Below, piece by piece: positions 10,893 to 20,687 of a stretch of DNA of 52,500 bases. The position numbers and the translations under genes were made by a program. Each line of letters opens with the position of its first letter. Position 1 is the first letter of the stretch. Source of the DNA: Symbiodinium natans. Taxonomy: Eukaryota > Sar > Dinophyceae > Suessiales > Symbiodiniaceae. The notes under the pieces are model-generated. The model was not told where the DNA came from. It made no database searches and saw only the letters and a list, made by a program, of their open reading frames with translations. Where the stretch lies: the NCBI GenBank assembly GCA_905221605.1, contig CAJNDS010001735.1, positions 587,636 to 640,135 on the forward strand. The letters are read 5' to 3'.

Positions 10893-11003
10893 GTCTAGAC
10901 CCAAGAGTAAACTAGGAACAAAAAGGGTGCCCTTTTTGGTTTAAAGGGGTTTATAAGGGAAACCACACCCAAAAAAAGGGAATAATGGCTTACCTGGGGT
11001 CCG
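10893..11003. mobile_element. Family B2 element
   Basis: TCTAGACCCAAGAGTAAACT, then AAAAAGGGTGCCCTTTTTGG, AAGGGAAACC, AAAAAAAGGGAATAATGG and TTACCTGGGGTCC. Confidence 0.65.
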
Positions 11004-11178
11004 AGGGGTTCATAAGGCTAATGGGGTTTATGGGGTTTACAGGGTTTGACAAGGTTTATGCAATGCGAGGGTGTGCACGTTTCATAGGTAGCGCAGTTTC
11101 TGAAAGCACGGGTAGGAGTTTCTGATTTTCTCTTTGGCTCACTCTGTCAAAATGGCCGCTCTTTTTTGGCAAAAGCCA

Positions 11179-11364
11179 CTACTCGGCGCAACAGATAAAG
11201 GAAATGCGATCCGAAGAAGCGTTAACTAAACACTTGGCATTGGGTTTCTTGTTTTCCTCCATAGGAACACGACAGCAAAACATTTTCGACAGTCCTGCCG
11301 CCTTCTTTATCTTAAGAAGCACGATCATGTCTGGCAGTGCACAGAACTGAAGAGACGTTCGCAA
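11179..11364 (-). CDS. Possible exon or C-terminus next to a microsatellite
   Basis: Minus strand, open for 61 codons to TAG: CALPDMIVLLKIKKAAGLSK then MFCCRVPMEENKKPNAKCLV-NASSDRISFICCAE. The balanced composition looks real. The apparent start at 11364 is a TTG beside the TATG microsatellite and not a believable initiator, so the 5' boundary is unknown. This island is the longest array-free stretch of the first 12 kb. Confidence 0.35.
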   Translation of the reverse strand: MRTSLQFCALPDMIVLLKIKKAAGLSKMFCCRVPMEENKKPNAKCLVNASSDRISFICCAE

Positions 11365-11640
11365 TATGTATGTATGTATATGTATATGTATATGTATGTA
11401 TATGTATGTGTATGTATGTGTAAGTATGTGTAAGTATGTTTAAGTCTATGTATGTATGTGTATGTATGTGTAAGTATGTGGAAGTCTATGTATGTATATG
11501 TATGTATATGTATGTATATGTATGTATATGTAAGTATATGTATGTATATGTATGTACATGTATGTATAGGTATGTATATGTATGTATATGTATGTATATG
11601 TATGTATATGTATGTATATGTACGTACAGGCAAGATGGTA
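11364..11640. repeat. TATG microsatellite
   Basis: About 270 bp of TATG/TATA tetra- and hexanucleotide repeats, followed by (CA)n at 11660, (TA)n at 11682 and 11774. All open frames here (Y, I, C, V, H, T only) are artefacts. Confidence 0.97.
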
Positions 11641-13208
11641 AGCACAGTATGTATAACACACACACACACATATGTTTGTGTATATATATATATACATACA
11701 TATACAGAAACAGATCTCATTTCATATGCATGCATAAATAAATCAATCAATCAAGAAATGAATAGATATCTGCATATATATATATATGTATATATGTATG
11801 CTGAGATGGGCATTGCGCTAGGTGCAAGATTCGGATTAGGGTTTGGGGCTGACCCTGAACCTCTTTACTGCCACGCCCACCAAAATCCCATCAGCAGCAT
11901 GACCCGCCACGCCCTAACATACTGCCTTGCGGCCTAAGTACATCACCTGACAAACCCTGGCGCCACGCTTTCTGGCAAGAAGCCAGTGAATCCACAACCC
12001 TCTGAGCCCTGTTTGGGGTTGGGGGGGCTCCGGGTGTCGGGCTGACAGATCTAATTTGGGGTTGCAAAATTGGGGTCAAAAACCTGTAATCAATAGTCTG
12101 ATTCCTAGCAGCAGCAAGATATATGAACCATAAGTTCTCTTAGCTAGGGATCATGACCCTAAACCCTAAACCCTAAAGCCTACACGACCTAAAGCGCAGG
12201 GATCATTTGGTCCCGAGGTACTGCATGAATAACGCCCCAGGGTCTGAAGCCCCGTCCGTGTGATGGTATCTGCCCTGGCCGTGCTGCTTGCCGTCCACCC
12301 AGAATCCACCATACCTGCACAGTTCCCTAAACCCTAAACCGATTAGGGTTTGGGGTTTAGGGTTTGGGCTCATAGCTGTGAAACCTAAACTCTACACCGA
12401 GGTTGGTCCAACTAGGCCCCCCACCACCCCCCCCTCCGCACCCCCGGCCGTGCCCCCACAATCTAAGAAAGCCTAAGCCAAAGACCTCAGTATCCTAAGC
12501 CCTGAGACCTAAGCACTAAGCTCAGCACTAAAATCCAATCAGGAGGCCCCTATCTACAAGCAGGCCCGCCCACCCCAACCCCCGCGCGGAGGTATAGTTA
12601 CCGGACTTATCTCGGGTCCCGTACAAGTGGGGGGGGGGGGGGGGGAGGGTCCATGAGAAGTGGTCGAGGGTTTGAGCCATAAACCCTAAACCGCCACCAT
12701 CTCTAGAGTTTAGGGTTTAGGGTTTAGGGTGCAGGATTTAGGGTCAGGATGCTGGCAGAATTTGTCCAGGGCTTTTGCAGGGTTTCGGGTTTTGGGGTCA
12801 GGGTAAGGGTTGGGTTGGCAGGGCTTGGGGTCCGAGGTTTCGGGCTTCGGGTTTGGAACTAGGGTGAGGGTCTCACGACTCGAAATTCCCCCAAGCCCTA
12901 AACCCTAAACCCAAAACCCTAAACAGTAACCCCTAAACCCTAAACCCTAAACCCTAACCCTGAACCCTAAACCCTGAAAACAAAACCAAGCCCCAAACCT
13001 TTGACACCTCTTCATCCAGAAACCGCTTCGAACACTCCAATCCTGAAAACCACAAGCTCCCCAACCCCCAGACAGATGAGACCCTGAACCTTAAAACTCT
13101 TGCAATGCCAAACCCCGAAACTTAAACCCCCCTAAACCCCCTCAACCCTAAACCCTAACTTAGGGTTTAGGGTTTAGGGTTTAGGGTTTAGGGTTATAAA
13201 CAGCAAAC

Positions 13209-13286
13209 CCTTCTCTGGCGCCTTCGGTTGTCCGGCCAAGTGAAAACCCCGTAGCCAGATTTGCGATCGCACTCGTACCTCGGGCG
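13209..13286 (-). CDS. MORN-repeat exon
   Basis: The minus strand reads RPRYECDRKSGYGVFTWPDN then RRRQRR. The core S-G-Y-G-V-F-T-W-P-D-N is diagnostic of a MORN unit. It follows CATCTCCTCAAG| and ends AGG|GTTTGC. It is in a compatible phase with the MORN exon at 14113-14020, but 730 bp of arrays and one exon-like island (13815-13870) separate them, so direct splicing is unproven. An open plus-strand frame over the same bases lacks any motif and is treated as antisense shadow. Confidence 0.63.
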
Positions 13287-13462
13287 CTTGAGGAGATGAG
13301 GAGCTCAGGGTATGGGGTTTAGGGTTCAGGGTTTAGGGGTTTGGAGTGTAGGGTTTACGGTTTAAGGTTTAGGTTTTGGTTTTATAGGGTTATAGGCTAT
13401 AGTTATGGGGTTACAGGGTTATTGGGTTATGGGGTTTTAGGGTTGTAGGGTTTAGGGGTATT

Positions 13463-13584
13463 TAGACCCAAGCAACCTAGGAATAAAAGGGGTGCACTCG
13501 TTGGCGTATTTAAAGGGGCGCAGAAGGGAACCTAAACCCTAAAAATAGGGAATAAGGGCCTACTCTAATTATAAGGTCCTAGTC
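13463..13584. mobile_element. Family B2 element
   Basis: TAGACCCAAGCAACCTAGGA at the left and GGCCTACTCTAATTATAAGG at the right, with AAGGGAACC and a single CCCTAAA unit inside. Confidence 0.65.
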
Positions 13585-14019
13585 ACCCTAAACCCTAAAC
13601 CCTAAAGCCTAAACCCTGAACCCTGAACTCTGAAGAGGGGAGATTTGGGGATGAGATTTGTTGCAGAGGGGACCCTACCCGAAACCATAGGCCGAACCCC
13701 AGACAAGAAAAAAGGGCTTAGGGCTTAGGGCTTGGGGCTTAGGGCTGAGGGCTTAGGGTTTAGGGTTTAGGGTTTAGGGTTCTAGGGTTCAGGATTAAAC
13801 CCCTAACCCTTAACCGGGGTGGGTCTCGGCCGAAGCAGATTTGCTTACGGGGTCCCCTCTATTAATCGGTGCAAGATTTTGCCACCCTAAGACCCTTAGC
13901 CCCAAAATCCAACACGGCCCTAAACCCTAGACCCTAGACCCTAAACCCTAAACCCTAGACCCTAAACCCTAAACCCTAAACCCCAAACCCCTAAACCCTA
14001 ATTGGCCCCTACAGTAAGC

Positions 14020-14113
14020 CCCGCCCAGCGGCTGCCCTTGGTATTGGCGCCCGTCAGGCCAGCTGTAAACGCCGCAGCCATGGATGGCTGAGTTCTGCCA
14101 GAGCCCGTGGAAC
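14020..14113 (-). CDS. MORN-repeat exon
   Basis: The minus strand from 14113 reads FHGLWQNSAIHGCGVYSWPD then GRQYQGQ. This is a full MORN unit: F-x-G-x-W-x-N, H-G-x-G-V-Y-x-W-P-D-G-x-x-Y-x-G. It follows AAAAAG| and ends GGG|GCTTAC, a possible GC donor in phase 0, the phase required by the exon at 13286-13209. MORN proteins typically lie at membranes or the cytoskeleton. The motif makes coding status and strand firm, although the plus strand is also open here. It is preceded on the minus strand by a broken copy of its own first half (14211-14240). Confidence 0.65.
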
Positions 14114-14210
14114 CTTTTTGGGAACTCTGAGCTCTTCAGGGTTTAGGGTTTAGGATTAGGGTTTAGGGTTTAGGGTTACAAGGGTTTAGGGTTTAGGATT
14201 TAGGGTTTAG

Positions 14211-14240
14211 GATGGCAGAGTTCTGCCAGAGCCCATGGAA
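14211..14240 (-). pseudogene. Truncated duplicate of the MORN exon, cut off by a telomeric array
   Basis: The minus strand encodes FHGLWQNSAI, identical at the protein level to the first ten residues of the exon at 14113-14020. It then runs straight into CTAAACCC repeats. Over about 36 bp the two copies (14084-14119 and 14211-14247) differ at only a few positions. The array 14131-14210 lies exactly between them. This looks like a partial exon duplication whose 3' side was replaced by telomeric sequence. Confidence 0.6.
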
Positions 14241-14477
14241 TCGTTTTTTATTTATTATTATGTTTTTTTTTTGTTTGGGGGGGGGGGGGGCTCCGAAGGG
14301 CCTGGAAACTGTCGGGTTTTAGGGTTTAGGGTTTAGGGGGTCCTTGACCCTCGAAACGCTTGAAGGTGCTGGGATGTTGTGGAGCTTATTTGGGGTCTGG
14401 GGATTTTCGGGCTTTGGGGCGTGGAAGTTGCTATTTCTTGGGTTTTTGTGGATCAAAGGCATGGGGTTCTTCGCTCA

Positions 14478-14604
14478 TGATGACGATGATGATGATGATG
14501 ATGATGATGCTGCTGCTTCTGCTGCTGATGATGATGATGATGACGATGATGATGATGATGATGATCATGATCATAATCATGATGATGACGACGACGATGC
14601 GGGG
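14478..14604. repeat. GAT/GCT trinucleotide repeat
   Basis: Runs of GATGAT with a GCTGCTGCTTCTGCTGCT core. One plus frame encodes poly-Asp with Ala and sits in a 127-codon open frame (14344-14727). The flanking residues (W/G/F-rich from telomeric variants) argue against a gene. Confidence 0.93.
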
Positions 14605-15221
14605 TTTATGGATCAGGGGTCGTATAGGCTGAGGCTTATGGCTTGTGATGATGATCAGGGCGAAGAGGGGAGGAGGGGGCATGCGGAAGAAATACACGAA
14701 GGTTGGAAGTCGGAACCTCAACCCTGAACCCTCAACCCTAAGCCAACCTTTACAGGCTTCGATCCATTTGCTTCCGGGCCACTCCCGCTTGTCGGCGCCG
14801 AGATAGAATCCTGTCTCTCGCTCCCTTTCTCGCTCTCCCCCCCCCCCCCCCCCCCGCCTCTTTCTCCCTCCCCCTAAACCCTAAACCCTAAACCCCAAAC
14901 CCTAAACCATAAACCCCAAGCCTTAAGCCCTGTCTCCTCACCAGGGGCACAGTTGAGCGTTTTTGGTTTTGGCTTCCAATCTCGCGTTGGGGGGTCGCGG
15001 GGCTGAAGGCTCTTCGGGTTTAGGATCTATAAGGTTTAGAACGTTGAGTTTAGGGTTTCAGATTTATAGAGTTTAGGGTTTGGGGTTTAGGATTCTCACG
15101 GTTTAAGATATATAGGGTTCGGGATGTGGAGGTGTAGGGTTCAGGGTTTGGAGTTAAACAGCGACGGAGACGGCTGCCTCCCCACTCATAAGCAGGAGCC
15201 CCAGACCCTCAGCCAGCTTCA

Positions 15222-15330
15222 AACCCTAAACCCTTATACCCTCAATTAAACCAATTAAACCCTTAAACCCTTACTAAACCAACTAAAGCCTTAAACCCTT
15301 AGTTAAACCAACTAAACCCTTAAGCCCTTA
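15222..15330 (-). repeat. CCCTTAAA / CCAATTAAA array
   Basis: A degenerate array mixing CCCTTAAA with CCAACTAAA and CCAATTAAA units. Confidence 0.8.
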
Positions 15331-15679
15331 ACCCTGAACAGCTGAACAGCATCGCGAAAACCTCGACACCGTCCTCAAACAGCCCTAAACCCTAACACCC
15401 ACAGCCCCCCCCCCCCCCCCCCCCCGCCCACACATTTAACTCTGATTCCGAAATTACTATTTGCTTCAGAACCCCACAAAAAAAACAAACTAAGAAAACT
15501 GGCTTCCTTATAAGGGTCACATCGGGAAAAAGCAAATAGTACGTAGTAAAACAAGACCCTAAACCCTAAACCCTAAACCCTAAACCCTAAACCCTAAACC
15601 CTAAACCCCAAACAAGTCTGACATCTCCCTACCTGGGCCGTGAATTGCGTTGCGCCGCCAGGCGCCTTCGTACCTAAAA

Positions 15680-15919
15680 GGGCTAGAAGGAAGGACCCTA
15701 GAAGGGACCAAAGGGGGTTTAGGGTTTAGGGTTGGTTCAGGGTATAGGGTTTAGGGTTTAGGGTTTAGGGTTCAGGGTTCAGGGTTTCGGGTTAGGGTTT
15801 ATAGGGTTTAGGGGGTTCTCCTTTCTATACCTTGTATAGTCCCTTTTATGCCTAAGTAGCCCCTAAATGACTCCCAAGCAACCCCTAAGGTCTTTTAGAA
15901 GGGTCCTTCCTTTAGTCCC
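15680..15919. mobile_element. Family C element with an internal telomeric array
   Basis: Left end GGGCTAGAAGGAAGGACCCT and right end (reverse complement) GGGACTAAAGGAAGGACCCT form a good terminal inverted repeat. TTTAGGG units (15717-15810) occupy the interior. The right half (CCTAAGTAGCCCCTAAATGA...) is shared with 36661-36754 and 45308-45448. Confidence 0.78.
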
Positions 15920-16276
15920 CTGATACCTAGTGGAGACCAAGGTGTCCATAGGGAACGGGGTGGTGCCAAGGAAGGGTTTAGGGTTTGGGGTTTGTGGTTT
16001 AGGGTTTAGGGTGACTTGCCCTGCGTTGGGAGGGGACTAGGGCGGGTGGGTTTAGGGTTTAGGGCTTCGGGTTTAGGGTTTACTATCGTTCCCCTCTACG
16101 TACGTTTAAGGATTCGGGAATTGAGGGAGGGTCTAAGGGCGGGCAAGTTGACTCTCTGGCTGTTCGGTGTAAGATATGAGGGAGCTCAACTGGAGGCATG
16201 AAGTTGAAATAGGCTTCACGGGTGTGTTGGCTTCAGGCCTTCGGAGGGCTTTCCAGAAGGCTGCTTCACGCAACTC

Positions 16277-16393
16277 AGTCCCTACTTTGGGGGAGGACCC
16301 TGGAAAAAAAGGTATATGCGTTTTAGGTATAAGTAGCTAAAATAAAAAATCCTGAACCAACAAAAAGTATTCACGTAGAGTACTCCAAAGCCC
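16277..16393. mobile_element. Family F dispersed repeat, copy 1
   Basis: Shares AGTCCC-ACTTTGG, TTTTAGGTATAAGTAGCTA, GAACCAACAAAAAGTATT and AGTACTCCAAA with 51051-51163 over the full 115 bp. The ends ACTTTGG...CCAAAG are short inverted repeats. No coding frame. Confidence 0.78.
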
Positions 16394-16543
16394 AGATACC
16401 CTATACCCTTAACCCTTAACCCTAAACCCTAAACCCTAAACCCTGTCGAAACCAGCCGGAAACCGGCAGCAAGTGGCCACCTCAATACCTGGGCAAGTAG
16501 AAGCCGACGCAACCAAACCTCAGAGAGCCCCAATCCCGCCCGA

Positions 16544-16692
16544 GGGTTTGGGGTTTAGGGTTTGGGGTTTAGGGTTTAGGGTTTAGGGTTTGGGGTTTAG
16601 GGTTTGGGGTTTAGGGTTTGGGGTTTAGGGTTTGGGGTTTAGGGTTTGGGGTTTAGGGTTTGGGGTTTAGGGTTTGGGGTTTAGGGTTTCGG
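16544..16692 (+). repeat. 14-bp dimer array TTTAGGG-TTTGGGG
   Basis: About ten alternations of a canonical unit with a TTTGGGG variant, a dimeric register that telomerase slippage alone would not maintain. Confidence 0.9.
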
Positions 16693-16828
16693 GTTCAGGG
16701 TTGGAATAAAGGAAAAGTGGGTTCATAAACTTCCCCGAGGCGTCACCGGGAGCCATCAGGCCAATGGTAGATGCCATAGCCATTCTTCTGGCCCGCCTCC
16801 GCGGGTGACGATCTTAGGGTTTAGGGTG

Positions 16829-17014
16829 GATTGGTTTATACTCCTCCCGTTAGAACCACACATGGGGTAAGGTTTTAGGGTGGAAAGAACATGCTCCCAA
16901 GTGACGGTCTTTAGGGTTCAGGGTTTAGGGTTTTAGGGTTGATTGGTTTATACTCCTCCCGTTAGAACCACAGCTGGGGTACAGGTTTTAAGGTAGAAAG
17001 AACATACTCCCAAG
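16829..17014. repeat. Direct duplication of a 73-bp unique segment with telomeric spacer
   Basis: Copies 16829-16901 and 16941-17014 share GATTGGTTTATACTCCTCCC and the following bases to CTCCCAAG, with a few substitutions. The offset is 112 bp. TTTAGGG units lie before, between and after. The unit could be an exon or intron tail; no convincing frame is common to both. Confidence 0.85.
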
Positions 17015-17335
17015 CAGTCCATCGTTTAGGGATACATAGGGGTGAGGGGCCAGGGGTTTGGGGGTTGGCTTTGTAAGGGCGAAAGAGGGTGTGGCTTCGG
17101 GATATGCTGCTTTGGGGTTTTGGGGCCTGGGATTGTGATCCTAGGGGGTTTTGGCTTCAGGGGTCATTTGGGTGAGCAAGCAAGCCTCTCTACATCGTAC
17201 AAACCCTAAGCCCTGCAAAAAACTTCAACAAAAGAACACCTCAACGTGTCTTGTCTTCACTTACACGTGTAGTTGATGGCTTCGACATTTGGAGGGTCAA
17301 GGCCTGGTGACAAAGGATTTGTGAGAACTCTAAGC

Positions 17336-17512
17336 CCTAATCCCAAACCCTAAACCCTAACGCTAAACCCTAAACCCTAAACCCTAAACCCTAAACCCTA
17401 AACCCTAAACCCTAAACCCTAAACCCTAAACCCTAAACCCTAAACCCTAAACCCTAAACCCCTAACCCTAAACTCCCTAAACCCTAAACCCTAAACCCTA
17501 ACCCTAAACCAC
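17336..17512 (-). repeat. Long CCCTAAA array
   Basis: About 24 units, the middle 15 perfect. In minus sense it lies just downstream of the exon at 17540-17612 and would be an intron opening GTTGAGGG. Confidence 0.92.
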
Positions 17513-17539
17513 CAAACCCTGAGGCCCCAAACCCTCAAC

Positions 17540-17612
17540 CCAGTTGCGACCGAAGCCTTGAACTCGCCCTCGAAGCGGCATCCTTCATCCCAGCTTTCGA
17601 CCTCGTGTGTTG
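17540..17612 (-). CDS. Exon, possibly MORN-like
   Basis: The minus strand after CCTTCAAAAG| reads THEVESWDEGCRFEGEFKAS then VAT and ends GG|GTTGAGGG. F-E-G-E-F resembles the opening of a MORN unit but is too short to assign. The plus strand also gives an exon-like reading (CDRSLELALEAASFIPAF after CTCAACCCAG|). Minus is preferred because the neighbours carry minus-strand MORN motifs. Confidence 0.35.
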
Positions 17613-17805
17613 CTTTTGAAGGTTTGGAGGGCATAACCCTAAACCCTAAACCCTGCACCTTTGGGTTTAGGGTTCGTTGCTCGTTTTAAGGTTTGGAGGT
17701 TGTCGGGTTTAAAACTTATTCCTCATGCTATAAGAATTGACGTGTCTGTGTCGGTCACAAGCACCTGACCCCTAAACCCTAAAACCTAAACCCTAAACCC
17801 TAAAC

Positions 17806-18053
17806 CCTCTGGCGATGCTGGCCACCGCCGCGTGAAGGACCCGACGCAAGGGGAGATCCAGAGGACCATCCATCCTCATCCTGATCATTGCCTTGTTGCG
17901 GTTTAGGGTTTCGGGTTTAGGGTTTAGGGTTTAGGGTTCATCAACCTGCAGCTCGCGCACGTCGATGTCCACGCACTTCAGGCGCATGTGTTGCAAGTGC
18001 ACCGGGAGCCCGCACTCTTCACGATGAACGGCCCTGGAGCCAAAACCACGAGA
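17806..18053 (-). CDS. Two minus-strand exons around a 54-bp telomeric intron
   Basis: Exon 18053-17946 follows TCGATCTAG| and reads SRGFGSRAVHREECGLPVHL then QHMRLKCVDIDVRELQ. Its donor is CAG|GTTGAT. The intron 17892-17945 is a run of CCCTAAA units ending CGCAACAAG|. Exon 17891-17806 continues in frame as AMIRMRMDGPLDLPLRRVLH then AAVASIAR, and ends GG|GTTTAGGG. GC content at third positions is high. The family is unknown. The plus strand across 17941-18080 is also open, so strand is not certain. Confidence 0.45.
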
Positions 18054-18307
18054 CTAGATCGAAGCGCCTCAGGACCTGGGGTTTAGGGTTTAGGGTTTAG
18101 GGTTTAGGGTTCAGGGCTTAGGGCGGTACATCTATACAGGAGTGTAACATGGGGTGGAATTCACAAGGGTTCAGGGTTTCGGGCTCTTTCTTATGTCATT
18201 CAATGCGCTGACACCCAGGGCCTCGTAGCCTAGTGTCTTACACTCTTCGAGTCTTAGGCTTGGAGACATAGGCAGCCAAATAGGCCCCACGTCTAAGAGC
18301 AGTTGGA

Positions 18308-18366
18308 TGGGCCCTTAACATGGTCTCTTACCTCCTTCAAAACATTCTGAAGTTAGGCCCTTGGCA
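18308..18366. mobile_element. Family D element, diverged (with a related core at 35592-35622)
   Basis: TGGGCCCTTAACATGGTCTC then TTACCTCCTTC is the reverse complement of the core GAAGGAGGTAAGGGACCATA seen at 35592. Confidence 0.5.
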
Positions 18367-18500
18367 TATAAGGCAGGGGTGTATAAGGGGTCCCTTTTTA
18401 AGGGCCCATACTCACCTGCCATAGGACCCGAACCAGGATTTCGGGCCATGGATCCTTAATGATCAAATGGAGCCTAGAATCTAGAAAAGCGAAAGGGGCC

Positions 18501-18624
18501 TACTTGAAGGTTCATGGGTAGTTGTATGTTCGGTTGTAACTGCCCCGAACTAGAGTTGTAAGTAACCGTTGCAACGCAAGCTCCCCTACTTATAACCCCA
18601 GATATACCCATGAACCTCTAAGTA
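18501..18624. mobile_element. Family A inverted-repeat element, diverged copy 3
   Basis: TA-CTTGAAGGTTCATGG at the left and CCATGAACCTCTAAG-TA at the right, interior shortened and diverged (124 bp). Confidence 0.75.
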
Positions 18625-19019
18625 CGCCTGCCGTAGCCTGCCAAAGGGAGCTGGTCAAAGCAGCGGTGGTCAGATAAGCTTGTTGAGACAGTGCAGGGTT
18701 TGAGTGGTTTACGGGGGCTTTACATTCAGGCTTACAACAGGCTGACAAGGGCTCGCGTGAGGCTTGAGGGTTTCGGGAGGTGTCCTTTCCTTGTAAGGAT
18801 TCGGGGTGAAAAGCCCCTTGGGTTGCTGGGGTTTAAGGTTTAGGGTTGAGGGGTCAGGGTTGTTTAGGGTTCAGGGTTTAGGGTTCAGGGTTATCTCAGC
18901 GCTGCAGGGGGCTAATTTTCCCCTTGGAAAATCCAGTGTGGGGCGCATATTTGTCTACCCTAGGGCTTGAAGGCTTTTCGGGCTTGTGGGTCTCAATACA
19001 CCCAGAAACCCTAAACCCA

Positions 19020-19205
19020 TACAACTCGTTTCAAAACTGAATGAACTCCGTCATTTATGTATATTCTCGTGAACATACTTTGCAACATTTGTTTTTTCAA
19101 GTCATCAAGCTTGCCAAAACATCAGACTTATTGCATAATACTTTCAATTGTATCAAAAGTAGTCCCAAACCCAAGGACTTTGCAAGTAAGCTTGTAGATT
19201 TCTAA
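19020..19205. other. AT-rich unique stretch
   Basis: Lacks telomeric units and lies downstream, in minus sense, of the MORN exon at 19243-19320. It may be a long intron or the 3' end of that gene. No exon was identified. Confidence 0.5.
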
Positions 19206-19242
19206 ACCCTTAACCCTTAACCCTAAACCCTAAGCCCTAAAC

Positions 19243-20687
19243 GGCTAGATTCTAAGCATGAGTGTCGGGCCCCATAGCCGCTTTGGAGATCTTGGAGCCA
19301 CTCACCTCGATAGGTGACCTCTGGAAAGGTGTGGGGTTTGCTTCGGGGATACTAGGGTTTTCAGGGCTTACCCTAAACCCTAAACCCTAAACCCTAAACC
19401 CTAAACCCTAAACCCTAAACCCTAAATAGGGGTGTTTAGGGTTGCTTGCGGTTGCTTCGGGTTGCTTAGGGTTGTTTAGGGCTGTAGGCCTTTCATCTGG
19501 GCGAAGCTGGACAACTATTTCCCGTTCTGAGCTGCGTAAACCTTATCTCCGTTGTGGGGTTCGCTGTTGCTAGTATCCTATTCCTGAAGCCAGGGTTAAG
19601 GGTTTTGGGTTTAAGTTTAAGAGTTTAGGGTTTAGCCTAAGCTCTGAACCCTAATCTCTAAGCAAACCCTGAACCGTGATGTTGCACCCCTCAGCATTTG
19701 TGGTGCCGTGCGCCAGGCCTTGTTTCCGCCCAGCCGGTGCATGTAGGTCCCTGGGTTTAGGGTTTAGGGTTTCGGGTGTAGGGTGCAGGGTTTAGGGTTT
19801 AGGGTTTAGGGTCCCTGCACTTCGAGGGATTTCGGAGCATTGACAATCAACCCGCAAGCCTATACCCTAGACCCTGAACCGTGAACCCTGAATCCTAAAC
19901 CCTACACCCAGACCCTAAACCCTAAAGCCTGAAGCCTAAACCCTAAACCCTTGGTGTACTATTCGAAGTCGACCCACGGCTTCATCTACGCGTTCGTGTG
20001 CAAGGACTGAAGCCCCAACGCCATAGCGAACGCACTAAGCGTTTAGGGTTGAGGCTTTAGGGTTTCAGGTTTGGGTTCAAGACATGGAACTTGCCATCAA
20101 AACCCTAAACCCTAAACTACCTGGCGGGGGCATGTCCATCTTCAAGCAACACAAGGTGGACAGAAGGACTGCATCGGTCGTCGATCTGATTAAGCGCACA
20201 TGCGCCACCCCTGGTCGAGGAAGGGGATGGCTGGCCATCCTTTGCGGTCTAGGGTCTAGGGTTTAGGGTTTAGGGTTTAGGGTTTCGGGTTTAGGGTGCG
20301 TTGCCAAATCCAAGCCAACCAAGTGGCCTTGCTGCCAATCGGCCTCCAGCTTATAGCCATCATGGCGCAGTAGCATGTCCAAAGTGGGCACTCGTGGGAC
20401 TGTGGCAAAAGCTCCAAACCGGATCCGTTTGGGTGGCTGTTGTGGCCGGCACGACATCGGCTTTCCAGTTCTCGCTGTGCAGCAGCCCAACGACACCAGT
20501 TGGCAGTGACCGGGTCCACCCTAAACCCTAAACCCTAAACCCTAAACCCAAACCCTAAACCCTAACCCTAAACCCGAAACCCGAAACCCTAAACCCTAAA
20601 CCCCGAAGTAGATCTGGTCAGCCACCAGTCTCGTTCCACCAAGCTTGGGCTTGAGGAAGCGAAGGACATCAACGCTTGTCATACGTG
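19243..20687 (-). CDS. Internal part of a minus-strand gene with a MORN repeat, seven exons
   Basis: Exons in transcript order: 20687-20602 (RMTSVDVLRFLKPKLGGTRL...), 20436-about 20301 (VPTLDMLLRHDGYKLEADWQ...), 20210-20121 (VAHVRLIRSTTDAVLLSTLC...), 20006-19949 (LAHERVDEAVGRLRIVHQ), 19750-19688 (AGRKQGLAHGTTNAEG), 19583-19516 (RILATANPTTEIRFTQLRTG) and 19320-19243 (VTYRGEWLQDLQSGYGARHS). The last is a MORN motif, Y-x-G-E-W then G-Y-G. Joins keep phase, except that the end of exon 2 is unresolved. Donors include GGG|GTTTAG, G|GTAGTT, GG|GTTTAG and C|GTTTAG, so telomeric units supply several of them. The exon 3 acceptor (CCCCTTCCTCGACCAG) is excellent. Neither end of the gene is resolved. Plus-strand readings of some exons also exist but do not contain a known motif. 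Confidence 0.48.

Noticed and set aside
11325-11937. Several open frames of Y/I/T/H/V/C/M residues, up to 161 codons.
   Set aside because: They are translations of the TATG microsatellite.
14344-14727. A 127-codon frame with poly-aspartate.
   Set aside because: GAT repeat flanked by telomeric-variant translation (G, F, W, L); no domain or initiation context.
19488-19594. A plus-strand exon with a transmembrane-like stretch (LISVVGFAVASILFL).
   Set aside because: The minus-strand exon 19516-19583 fits a seven-exon chain with a MORN motif; the hydrophobic plus reading is its antisense.
19951-20012. A plus-strand C-terminus reading VYYSKSTHGFIYAFVCKD and a stop.
   Set aside because: No acceptor precedes it, and the minus exon 20006-19949 joins in phase on both sides.
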